Shown here: in pieces, positions 52,482 to 62,808 of the stretch | Layout of the letters: every line of letters starts with the position of its first letter | Position numbering within the stretch: position 1 is the stretch's first letter | From: Lepidodermella squamata | Lineage: Eukaryota; Gastrotricha | Direction of reading: 5' to 3' | DNA: 64,000 nt | Assembly: GCA_047495785.1 (NCBI GenBank) | Contig: JBLDXI010000020.1 | Coordinates: 2,790,001-2,854,000, forward strand | Program-made: the position numbers and the translations under genes | Notes under the pieces: generated by a model | Told to the model about the DNA's origin: nothing | The model's database searches: none | The model's input: the letters and a program-made list of their open reading frames with translations, nothing else

Positions 52482-55400
52482 ATGCGGAAAAATTATTTTA
52501 TTTTCGCCTTATCAATAATCTTCAATTACATAACATGTAAGTTTATGTTTTTTCTTGCTTTTTCCGAAGCAATTTTCCCCCATTTTTTTAGTCTCACTTC
52601 AAGGCAAGGCGGAAAAAGAGCTGTTAGTCAAGCTTTTTGACGGCGACTATGAGGTCCTCGAACGGCCGGTTGAGGATGACAACGAGGCTATTGACGTTAA
52701 ATTCGGTCTCACCCTACAACAAATCATCGACGTTGTAAGCAATTTATTTTCGTATTCAGAATTTTTCGAATTTTAGGCTGGAATTTTTTTGGAAAATTAT
52801 TCCTGAAAATAATTTATTGATGCCGATGAATTAGGATGAAAAAGCCCAGGTTCTTACTACAAATGTCTGGCTAATGGAGGTATTTGATAATAATAATCGA
52901 AGAATAATTAGTAGTTGCTTTATTTACTCTGAAAAATGCTGCCTAACGAGTGTTTGAATATCATATTATCATCTCTGAATTTTCAAAGTCATCTTTCAAA
53001 ACATTGTGCACCCTGGCTAAAGCTTGTTAACCCTCTGAACATTTCTAATTCCATTCGTCATAGGATGAAGAAAAGGCATGGATGTTGGCAAAATTGTTGT
53101 GGGCAAAATTTTTACACTGGAGCGCTGAAAATATCAAAGCTTTATTAGCGGAATTTTGATATAGAAAAATTTAGCTGTTTTTAATATAATAATGAAATTT
53201 ATTAACTCAAATATTAAACAATGTCTTGTTGTTTTTCTTGTTTCATCATTGTGTTCCCAAATTCTTGCTGGCAACGACTGACTGACTTGGAATTGCGCCC
53301 TGAATCTTCTCGCTTCGCTTGACTGACTGTAAATCTGACTGTTTTCGCACCCCGCACGTAGGATGAGAAAAATCAAATTATCAACACGAACATTTGGCTG
53401 CAAATGGTATATTTTTTTCTTTTCAAATATTTCACAATTTTATTTCTCAATTTTTTTCTTAAAATTTTCATTTATTTCAACTTTTAACAAATTTCTCGCT
53501 TTGCTTTACAAATTCAGCTTATTTCGTGCGGAATTTTTGCTTATTCTATTTTTCTATTTTTTCTCGCAATTTCTTCGGCTATCGCTTTGCAGAAATGGAG
53601 GGACTATCGATTGACTTGGGTGAGTTATTGCGCTTTTATTCTGCTTCAACATATCTTTGCCTTATGCTTCTTTTGCCATCCTGGCTTATCCTGGCCGAAA
53701 TTGATAGGATCCGAAAGATTTCGCCAACATCACGGTGATAAACGTACCGCCGCAAAAGGTGTGGCGGCCCGATGTTCTCATGTACAACTCGGCGGATGAG
53801 AAATTCGACGCCACCTTCCCGACGAATGTTGTCGTCGATTTCGAGGGCAATCTTACGTGGATCCCACCCGGCATGTTCAAATCCACGTGTAACATCGACA
53901 TCAAGTGGTTCCCGTTCGATGACCAAGTGTGCGATCTCAAGTTCGGCAGCTGGACTTACGGTTAGAAAATTCTAAAAAAATTTAAAAATCTAAGTGAAAT
54001 ATTTTAAATTTGAATTTCGAAATTTTTGAAATTTTACTGGTTTTTGAAATTTCATAATTTAAATTTTTTTGAAATTTTTAAAATTTTTTTGAAATTTTTG
54101 AAATTTTAAAGTTCTGTGAAAATCAATCCAATATTTTTTCCATTTATTTTTAGATGGCACAAAGCTCAATTTAACGCTCATGAATGATTCAGGCGATATT
54201 AGCGCCTTTATAAAAAATGGTGAATGGACCCTGTTAGGTAAGTTCTTGGTTTTATTTCTTCTCATTGTGTAGAATTCTTATAACAAATTAGAATGCACTG
54301 AATCTATTTTGCACATCCTTATTAACACATTGAAATTGCTAACAAAAATAACAGCCGTTCCAGCTGAACTTCAAGTCAAGTACTATGAGTGCTGCCCGGA
54401 CCAACCCTACCCATCAGCTGTTTTTACTGTGAAAATACGCCGACGCGTTCTTTATTACCTGTAATTTTCAAAAAAATCTGCAAAAAATCTGAATTGATTT
54501 AACCTTGAAAAACCGGCTATTTTAGGTCCAACATGTGTTTCCCTGCATTTATTTTCGCCATGTTGGACCTGTGCATTTTCATCATTCCAGCTGGGAGTGG
54601 TGAAAAAATTAGCTTTGGTAAGATTTCAAATTTCTCTTCGAGAATGCAACTGGAATGATTTATATTTCCCACAATTTTCCAATCTTAAGTTGAGTTCGAA
54701 TTTATTGCTTGCGGTTATTAATTTTCGTTGATTTTTCTCTTGGTTTTTTACGTTTTTGATCGAATTTATTGTTGCCTTTGCAAGATGTTCCCGCCAAGCG
54801 CAATGTGAAGTATTACGATGAAGGCGGCGTGCCGTGGCTGGACGTTACGTTTCAGATCAACATCCGACGACGTGCCTTGTACTACGTCTTCAACCTTATC
54901 GTTCCATCAGTCCTATTGTTCGTTCTTGATTTTAATTTTTATGCCTTCGCTGCGCCTCAAAACGCTCGAAACATTTTTATTTTTGCAGCTCAAGCGTTCT
55001 CATTTTCTCCTCAAATCAGAATTCATCTTTACAATTTTTTTTATTCGAGTGATTTGTTATCGGAAAAATATAAATCCATCGATAATAGAATATTTTCGAA
55101 TTTCGACAGATTGCGCTATAATTTTTTGAATTCAGCAATATAATTTTGGTGATTTCGATATTGATTCGAAAGAAGAAGGGTATTTTTATTCTTATCCGCG
55201 ATTTCACCGTAGAATTATGTAATTTACGGGAGGAAATCCTGTAAAAACCGATGGAAAGTGGTTCGGTAAATATCGGTATTTTACGCGGTAGGACTGAATT
55301 TCTAAGAATTCTTTTCATGCTAAGTAATTTTTCCTAAGTATCTTAATTTCCTAACTAATTTTTTGTGCCATTTTATATCTGCCTTAATCGTAGGATAATC

Positions 55401-57467
55401 TGTTTGATTGGATTCGCATCGTATCATGGGTTTAAAATATTGGAAAGTTCACAGAGATTTGGTTTCTGGCTAGTATTTAATGGGAGGGCGGGAAATATTT
55501 TTTGAGGTTCGAACCACTTGGGAAAGTTCGAAATCGTCCGAAAAATTGTACAAAAACACGCACTTTCTTGGTTTTCCTTTCGAAATCCCAATGATTAAAA
55601 TTAATTCCGAGAAATTTGACTTCAAAAATTGAAGAGGAAATGAGACGCTTACAATTGTAATTTGTTTATAATTTTTACTCATTATTGTTGTTGTATTTGT
55701 CATTTCGCAGATCGAGCGTGAGCTTGCTTGTGTTTACGTTGCCTGTCGAAAGTGGCGAGAAAATTTCTCTTGGTTGATTTTAATTTCCATAATTACCTTA
55801 TAACTCTAGCTAAAATTTGCCTATTTTTCCATGTAATTCTTCCATGGCTGATTGCTGACTGCCAGGTGTTACTATTCTGCTTTCGTTGACTGTCTTTCTG
55901 CTGATCGTCGCCGAGGCGATGCCGCCGACCAGCGACGCCATCCCGCTCATCGGCCTCTACTTCGCGTGCACCATGCTCATGTGCTCGCTATCCGTCATAA
56001 GTACCGTTCTGGTGCTCAATTTCCACTGGCGCCGGCCCGACACCCACGTCATGCCGCAGTGGGTGCGCCGCGGCATCTGCCAGTGGCTTGCCTGGCTGCT
56101 GCGCATGGAACGGCCCGGGCGCAACTTATCGCGTAAAGAAATGGTTGCCTCGAAGCAGCTGCAGCTGCAGGAGCGAACTTCGCGCAGCTTGCTGGCGAAC
56201 GTTCTCGATATCGACGACGATATTCGGTGCCTGGTTGACGGATTCAACAACCAGAAAATGTCGCCCGATTCCCAGGCTTTCGATATTGTAAGCCGGCCAA
56301 ACAGTAAATCTTTCCCACCGAGCGGTGGAAAGTTCAAGGTAAATTTTAGGCCCTACCAGTTCGTGCAGAACACAGAACACTGTCGGATAAATAAGCGTCC
56401 ATATTTAGGATTCCGTTTCAGGGAATATGAACTATAGGATGCTTGGAAGAACCTTAACTTAAAAGCCCTTTTTTACGTCGTAGGATCTCCATGATGGAGG
56501 TTCAAATAACAGAATCTCTGGGGAATTCGAAGGATTCGAAGATCTGGCACATTTATATTACTCTGAAGGCCCTCTGAAGGTCAGATCTTTCATTCGAAGC
56601 TTCAGTGGGATACATGATTGCATTGAGCTGTTAACATAAGGTCCCAGGTTACAGGATTCCGTGTGTATCTGCAAACGGGCTTGGAATTTAGAGCCAGTTT
56701 ATATTACCAAAGTTGTGTGCTTTCAAGTTCCTGTAAAAGGTCCTGGAAAAGGCTTATTCGAAAATTGAACGGTTGTTCCTCTAACTAATCTAATAGGGAA
56801 CAACTTAAGTCTATCGGAGCTTGAAAAGACTCATTTTCTTAAATAAACTTTTTGTCTCATCTGACTTTTATTCTACGTTGGCTGGAACTTGGTTCGCCGT
56901 TTCCTGAGCTTTCGAACGGTACCACACTTACTAGACTTATCCCATGCCGAAATCGTCTGTTTGAAATTGCCAAAGGATCCATTTTCAAAGCCATGCTTTT
57001 TGAGCGTGCAGAGGGAAAACTATTTTTAGTCGGCAAAGCCTGAACGACTCTTTACCTCAAAGCTAAAAATTATAAAAGTGCTTTGGGGAGGTTCTATGGG
57101 ACCCGAGAATCATCCCCTTATCTTTACGGTTTCCGTTAAGCTAGTGGGCTCAACGGATATAAGTTAAGCATGTTTTTGTATCGAGTTCCGAAGTTCCGAA
57201 CTCGAATAGTTTTAGAATATTCTATGATCGCTTTTATCTCCTATATTCAATCTATTTTAACAGTCTCGCGGAACTCTAGCAGCGATACTGCGCGAGTTGC
57301 GCGTGGTGACGAACAAGCTGCGAGAAGACCAGTCAAAAGATGACGAATCGTCCGAGTGGAAATTCGCAGCCATGGTCATTGACCGGCTGTGCTTGTACGT
57401 TTTCCTAATATCAACTCTCGTATCAACCGCTGCCATCTTCTTTTCTGCGCCAAATATTTTCGCGTGA
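52482..57467 (+). CDS. Nicotinic acetylcholine receptor subunit with two sets of alternative exons
   Basis: Constant exons: 52482-52536, 52592-52734, 53593-53619, 53708-53960, 54154-54237, 55866-56287 (or to 56338) and 57264-57467. Variable: exon 3 as 52835-52879 or 53362-53406; then cassette A (54355-54460 plus 54526-54617) or cassette B (54785-54917 plus 55711-55772). Every combination keeps frame and gives about 475-493 residues. It has a signal peptide, RDYRLTWDPKDF, a 13-residue Cys-loop ([15 protein letters not shown]), M2 [17 protein letters not shown]3 and M4 ending FFSAPNIFA. Cassette A carries the vicinal cysteines, B does not. The -1' Glu (SGEK) is present in both. Likely neuronal or muscle membrane; partner subunits unknown. 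Confidence 0.9.
52835..52879 (+). other. Alternative exon 3a (45 nt) of the second nAChR
   Basis: Codes [15 protein letters not shown] between TTAG acceptor and GAG|gtattt donor. Same length, phase and position in the domain as exon 3b. Confidence 0.8.
53362..53406 (+). other. Alternative exon 3b (45 nt) of the second nAChR
   Basis: Codes [15 protein letters not shown] between CACGTAG acceptor and ATG|gtatat donor. Closely parallels exon 3a, and the single exon-3 sequence [13 protein letters not shown] of the first gene. Confidence 0.8.
54355..54617 (+). other. Alternative cassette A: alpha-type loop C and M1
   Basis: Exons 54355-54460 and 54526-54617 (198 nt together). Codes loop [23 protein letters not shown], then an unusual M1 ([18 protein letters not shown]) and GSGEKISFG. 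Enters and leaves in phase 1. Confidence 0.8.
54785..55772 (+). other. Alternative cassette B: non-alpha loop C and M1
   Basis: Exons 54785-54917 and 55711-55772 (195 nt together). Codes loop [12 protein letters not shown] without cysteines, [12 protein letters not shown], a standard M1 ([19 protein letters not shown]) and ESGEKISLG. Same entry and exit phases as cassette A. The 793-bp intron inside B shows no other feature. Confidence 0.8.
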
Positions 57468-57902
57468 CAGCAACACGACTAGAATTCAAATTGCCGCCTG
57501 CATACAGCACAATCGAACAACGGTTGCTTTGTAGTATAGTAATTTTGTTAGATAACATCGCCATATATCACATTACAAATTATATAAATTATTCAGCGAC
57601 ATAGATGAGTGTCATATCAGAGCTATAAAGAGACATGTTTTATAAATGAATCATTTTTACCTCATGAATTATCCGAGTTTAATAAAAAGAAACACGGAGA
57701 GAATCTGCAAGTTTTCAGCTCTTGATTTTGAGTAAAATCTCAGAAACTCCCAGTGAAAAAGTTCAGCGCTATTGAGATATTCTGAAGCCAATTCTGAAGC
57801 TGTATCTCATCGCCGCCTCAGCGGTTTTATGGACTCCTAAGACAATAAAAAAGAGCGAGTTTATTCACAAGGACATTCCCTTACATCGTCGCGCAATTAA
57901 CT
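57468..57902. other. Convergent intergenic region, nAChR / prolyl hydroxylase
   Basis: 3' flanks only. Plus-strand AATAAA at about 57680, and minus-strand AATAAA at about 57860 for the hydroxylase. No gene. Confidence 0.5.
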
Positions 57903-59382
57903 TCACGAAAGCTGCCTTTCATGAGAAATAAAATCTGGCAATCCGAAATCTTCTTGTTCGGTCAAACCGCATTTCTTATGGCGGAACTGTCCTCTGAAGC
58001 GGAACCATTTGTTAGCGACCCACTTGTGCCCGCGTATTACAGGGCAGCCGCCGTGATAAGTGCTTTGGTGCGCCGTTTCGTTGCGGTGCATGTTGAACCA
58101 GAAGAGACCTGTCCCTTTAACGGGCATTACACGAAGTCGCAAGACACTGAACATCGTACCACCACCTTCTTCCACGTCGTTGAAGTACATGAGCAGAGTT
58201 GCAATTCGATCACCGAGATTGTTGTCTACAGTTGGGGCCATGAAATCAACATGAGGTCTGTAGTGGCCACCAATACCATATCGATTCACCTGTCATATCT
58301 TACAATATAGAAAGTAATTGTATGCATTACACAGCTTTACCTGATACTGTTCACACCCATCTCCATCAAATGCGTTCATGCCGAAAATAGCCCCGATCCG
58401 TCGGGTCAGCTGCGGTACAACGTCAGAGGACACCCATGAAACTGCTGAACGCCTGCTGTCGTATGCAAGTAGTGCCCTTCGATTTTCGTGGTCTACCGTT
58501 GTAGCCGGTGCCAATGTTTTTTCGGCCTCAGATTTGAGAGTCTCAGCCTCCGACGAGGTAAATAAGTCGTAGATCATCACAGCCATTGGGTCTAGGCTTA
58601 GGATCTCCTCTTTCACGGGCTGCAAGATGAGATATGGATGATTGTTCCGATTGTCGTAACGACAGTATAACCTGGGATCAGCCGCTCTCTCTTGAAGACT
58701 AATTTCGGCGTATTCATTGCGACACATGTCGTACTCAAAGATGGCCTCGAGTTCTTTCGCCTTTTTCATTTGAAAGTCTTCAGTAGCCGTTTCTAAAGAT
58801 GAACCATTAGCCTGTAAGATGATGGAATATAGCATATCTGCGAATCAAAACATGAATACTTACTCTGAGGTAGAAAAGTATAGCATGCTGAGGAAGCTCT
58901 GATGCCAGTTTAAGGAAGTAGAGCCGTTTTTCCTCATTATTAGCTACTTCGGGCTGCTGTAGAGCAGATAAAACCGCTTGCAAAGCTTCCTCCGTTGTAC
59001 CGGACTCTAACGCGGCAAAATGAATGCCGTTGACGATTTCATCGAGCGGGATTGTGTTTCGATAACCGGAATCCCGTGTTAAGTTATAAGCCTGCCAAGC
59101 CTTGTTGAGAAGTCGTAGTGCAGTTTTTGGGTCTTGGCGGAACATTCGGAAGCCCTCGGTAAAAAGAATCGCCTCATCTCCTGGTTCGCAGCCATTATTT
59201 CGAGTCAGCGGGTGAAATTTACAGAGTTTTAGTATAAGAGAACCGATTTCAATCTCGTTAACTCGAGCCGCAATTTTCTTTCGAAAATAAATGGCCGAGT
59301 TATTACCGGAAAAAGCCACAAGGCAGCTTGCAATCGCTGCTACCAGTAGGAGTAGTAAAGCTAACTTGTCTACCTTATCCAT
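57903..59382 (-). CDS. Prolyl 4-hydroxylase alpha-subunit-like dioxygenase
   Basis: ER Fe(II)/2-oxoglutarate enzyme that hydroxylates proline in collagen-type chains. Three exons (58864-59382, 58341-58811, 57903-58289) give 458 residues. A hydrophobic N-terminus (LALLLLLVAAIASCLVAF) serves as signal or anchor. A helical TPR-like region (about 60-190) stands in for the peptide-substrate domain. YDMCRNE and RLYCRYDNRNNHPYL match the linker before the catalytic domain. The catalytic part has the iron ligands in GGHYRPHVDF and the distal His in TYHGGCPV, and the 2-oxoglutarate Lys in GHKWVANKWF. Shorter than the usual 515-535 residues, mainly at the N-terminus. No KDEL-type tail. Confidence 0.9.
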
Positions 59383-59891
59383 TTACTCTAATAATAGCCC
59401 AGCGTTGACTTGTCATTCAACCAGGTTCGGCAGCGCGCCATGCATTGAGTCGTATCGTAAATATTTGCCTAGGCCTCTTCTTTCTCATTCCTGCGCATTG
59501 CATACTACCGAGCCGCTTACCTACACTCCTGAATAAAGGAAACATTGGGTTATCTCATAAATGAGTGAGAATAAGGGACGCGTCATTTAATCCTTATTTA
59601 GTTCGACAATTTGACTTGTTGACACCCTAACCGTAGTTTAAATTAGGAAAATGGGTGCTCGGGATTCATCAGACTAAACAAGTAATCGAACTACGTCTAT
59701 ATAGTATCTCCGTGTTGCTGTGACGCTTAATTAGCGGATCAAAATTAGCCCCAGTCTGAATTTTATCACGGAATGTTTTTTCTTCAGACCGGCATGACGG
59801 CTGCTAATGGGGGCTGAATGCGTGGGGTTGACACAAATATCGCCTCAAGACTATCACAGAATAACTTTTCCGAGCAAAAATCAAAGAAGAG
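59383..59891. other. Divergent promoter region, prolyl hydroxylase / GABA-B-like receptor
   Basis: About 500 bp that should drive both flanking genes. No coding sequence, TATA-like box or repeat stands out. Confidence 0.4.
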
Positions 59892-62315
59892 ATGCTTTGC
59901 AGGGCTCATTTTCTTGTCATATTTCTAATATCGGCTGTAACACACCTTTCAACTGGAATGAAAACCAAGCGATTGCGAATTTTGGTGACTTATCCAATCA
60001 CAGGCTCGTCGGTAAAAATTGTCGATCGTCTTGTAGGCTACAATATTCTTCTCGATATTGTCAACAACCGGCCGGACATTTTGCCGGACTACAAGCTTGA
60101 AGTAGAGTATGGCGATGAAATGTCTGGCGGAAACAACGCCCCAACTGCTATGATGAACTGGCTGAGGAAAATGGAGAGCGTGCAGGCCGGTCAACAGCTC
60201 TACCCATCCCCGATAGCCTTGACTGCTGCGAACAGCAACGGTTGCAAAGGAAATGGGTTCTTCATCCATCATGTTAACATGGTGACTGTCTCAGGCACCT
60301 GTACGGCTTCACTCCTTGCAGACAGGAGTCGCTTTCCTAATTTGTACCTTACAATGCCCGTTGCTGGACCAAAAAACTACGGCTACGTTCGTTTTGTAAA
60401 AGAAATCGGGAAATGGCGGCGACTTGGTCTTATGACATCTCCTGACAACTCCAACGACTTTAATGCAGCTCTATCATTCCACCAAATCGCTACGAAGCAA
60501 GACATCGATTTCGCTTGGTTTGATGCACCTATCAAGTTTGACATTGAACGGGCTGCGTCTCTTAAAGCCAGCGATGCGAGAATTATAGTTGTCATGACTT
60601 CATCCAGAGCCGTTGCCATTACCTTCCACTGTACTGCACACCAGGCTGGTATTTTCGGGCCGCGTTACCTATTCCTTGTTTTTGACAACGCTTTCTCGAA
60701 CCCTTCTTCGTTGGCGGACGACGCCATTCCAACAGGCTGTTCACGATCCATACTGTATGAACAGATAAGGCAGACATATTGGATGGTTGATTTGGACGGA
60801 ATGGTTGACCTCACCCAGCGGAACTCATTAGGACTAACTCGGGCTGATCTGGATGATTTAATCTGGTACTACAAGAATTCCTCGATTCCAGGACCAGACT
60901 ACGATTCCCGTCTGCCACATCTTGACGCGATGACGCTTATAATTTTGGCATTAAATAGGACTGAGACCTTACTAGGGGCAGAGAACTTGTCTCTCAGTGA
61001 TTTCAGCACAAATGGCGAGCGGATTATGCAGTTGGCCAATCGTTCAGTGTTAACAACTGACTACTATGGATTGAGGGCTCCGCGCGTTCGGTATGACGCA
61101 AATGGTCAATTATTCGGTTTGCCTGGTTTTGTAAGTTACTGGACCCCAGATAGGTCTTTCGAAAAGATAGTTCAGATCGATCAATTTGAGAATAGCTCCT
61201 CGGAATCGTATGATGCCTACACTGTTAGATATTTAAAACGTCTTAGGTGGCCTAGCGAAGACGGACGTGTCCCGCGTGACTCCAGGGGACTGATTACTGA
61301 AATTCAGGAACCGGCGGCATCTTTCTTAATCGGGATCTCTTTCTTTGCTGCGATTTTATTTGTAATCCAATCGATCGGAATCGTGATTTTAGCTGTACAT
61401 TCGAAAATATCGTCCTTATGCTACTCCATGGTCGAAATGAAAGGCGTGGGCTTGGTGGGTTGTCTGATTCTAGACATCGCCGCTGTCTTGTTCGCGGTTC
61501 AAAATCAAGATACCGCACATGTATTATGGGTACTGCGTATCTGTTCTATTCCTATCGCAATGTCGCTGATAACAGGAGCGACTCTTTTAAGATCGATTTT
61601 CTACCTGAAGCAGACTGTCTGTCGTGCGTCTGCATACTGCAACAACCAAAGGCAAAGTAGCGTTTACGAAATGCAGCGCCCGAGAGCTATGAGTATTTCA
61701 GCAAGAAACAGTACAAATATGCAACGACCCAGAACAATGACTACAACAAATTCTTCGGCCATGAATTACAGGCTTGATGAACATATCAGAGGTGCCGAGG
61801 AAAGGAAGTATGATAGCAAAGTCAAACAAGCTCGAAAATGCGTTTGCGGTATTGTTGGGATCAACCTGGGTATTTTGATTGCATGGTTAGCTGGCTTCAA
61901 GTTGGAATGCGCATTGATTTTAGCTGGGCTGCCTATTTACGACGTTGTGAAAGATTCGGAGTATCGAAGTTTTGTCATCACATGCGTTACACCTCATCAT
62001 TCCGCTTGGCTAACAACTTTGGTTGCGTTGAATTTGGTTCTTATTATGATATCCTGTCTGGCGACTTTTAAAATGCGGCACTCTAGGAATTGCGCCGTTG
62101 AAAGTAATGAAATAGCATTAGCCGTTTGTTTCCTGGCTTCGATATTTTCAGCGACCCTCTTAATTCTGCTTATTCTGGGTGATGTCTATCGTCAACAGTC
62201 GACTGTTGCGATTACTTCGCTTATCGTCTCAATGGTGATGAGCGCCACCTGGTTGAGCGGAAATGTGAAACACTTAATCGCGCATTTATCGCCGAAAATA
62301 TTCTATCGCGCGTGA
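59892..62315 (+). CDS. GABA-B-like class C G-protein-coupled receptor, copy 1
   Basis: Intronless, 807 residues. Signal peptide (MLCRAHFLVIFLISAVTHLS), then a Venus-flytrap ligand domain to about residue 440. It includes KRLRILVTYPIT, GCKGNGFFIHHVN, VSGTCTAS aligned with the SGSSS serine loop of GABA-B receptors, and SDARIIVVM. There is no Cys-rich domain before the membrane part, which separates it from metabotropic glutamate receptors. Seven hydrophobic segments run from about 475 to 795. One cytosolic loop is long and basic with two MQRPR repeats. The ligand-binding residues are diverged, so the ligand cannot be named. A close paralogue follows on the same strand. Confidence 0.85.
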   Translation: MLCRAHFLVIFLISAVTHLSTGMKTKRLRILVTYPITGSSVKIVDRLVGYNILLDIVNNRPDILPDYKLEVEYGDEMSGGNNAPTAMMNWLRKMESVQAGQQLYPSPIALTAANSNGCKGNGFFIHHVNMVTVSGTCTASLLADRSRFPNLYLTMPVAGPKNYGYVRFVKEIGKWRRLGLMTSPDNSNDFNAALSFHQIATKQDIDFAWFDAPIKFDIERAASLKASDARIIVVMTSSRAVAITFHCTAHQAGIFGPRYLFLVFDNAFSNPSSLADDAIPTGCSRSILYEQIRQTYWMVDLDGMVDLTQRNSLGLTRADLDDLIWYYKNSSIPGPDYDSRLPHLDAMTLIILALNRTETLLGAENLSLSDFSTNGERIMQLANRSVLTTDYYGLRAPRVRYDANGQLFGLPGFVSYWTPDRSFEKIVQIDQFENSSSESYDAYTVRYLKRLRWPSEDGRVPRDSRGLITEIQEPAASFLIGISFFAAILFVIQSIGIVILAVHSKISSLCYSMVEMKGVGLVGCLILDIAAVLFAVQNQDTAHVLWVLRICSIPIAMSLITGATLLRSIFYLKQTVCRASAYCNNQRQSSVYEMQRPRAMSISARNSTNMQRPRTMTTTNSSAMNYRLDEHIRGAEERKYDSKVKQARKCVCGIVGINLGILIAWLAGFKLECALILAGLPIYDVVKDSEYRSFVITCVTPHHSAWLTTLVALNLVLIMISCLATFKMRHSRNCAVESNEIALAVCFLASIFSATLLILLILGDVYRQQSTVAITSLIVSMVMSATWLSGNVKHLIAHLSPKIFYRA

Positions 62316-62808
62316 GTGAAAAACCTGGCGTTGACAATCTGATACTCTTGATACTCTTCAGATTGTGTCAGAATGTCTGTGCAAGTGTGCATCACAGCGG
62401 AAGCTATAGGACCTATCGTGCGGAGATTCTAATTTCAACTAAGATAAAATCTAATTCAATACTGTGCTCTGATATGGATAACTATATACCATTGTCTTTA
62501 AGAGTAGGATACCTGTGGGATTAAAAATTTGTTGAAAGGTTCATCGATTTAAATTCAACACGATGTTACTTCCGTGAATGAAATGAAAAATAAAAATAAA
62601 TGACTCAACTAGCAGCTCTAGCCGTGAGACCCACAGTAAGTCTCATTGCTCCAGCGATATTCCCGCTGAGCAGCCTGAAGTGACATAGGTGTTTACTTGA
62701 CAGGATCCGGATCCAGGAATGAAATTTCAGTTTGCTGACGAAGATCATTTGATGCTGGCAGGCGTCTTCCACGTAGATTTACAATTTGAAGCTCTTTCTT
62801 TTGAAAAA
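62316..62808. other. Spacer between the two GABA-B-like receptors
   Basis: About 490 bp. AATAAA near 62595 for copy 1. No other feature. Confidence 0.45.

Noticed and set aside
53065-53145. A third copy of nAChR exon 3 (reads [10 protein letters not shown] after a CATAG acceptor)
   Set aside because: Similarity to exons 3a and 3b is weak beyond the first residues, and no donor lies at 45 nt. At best a dead copy.
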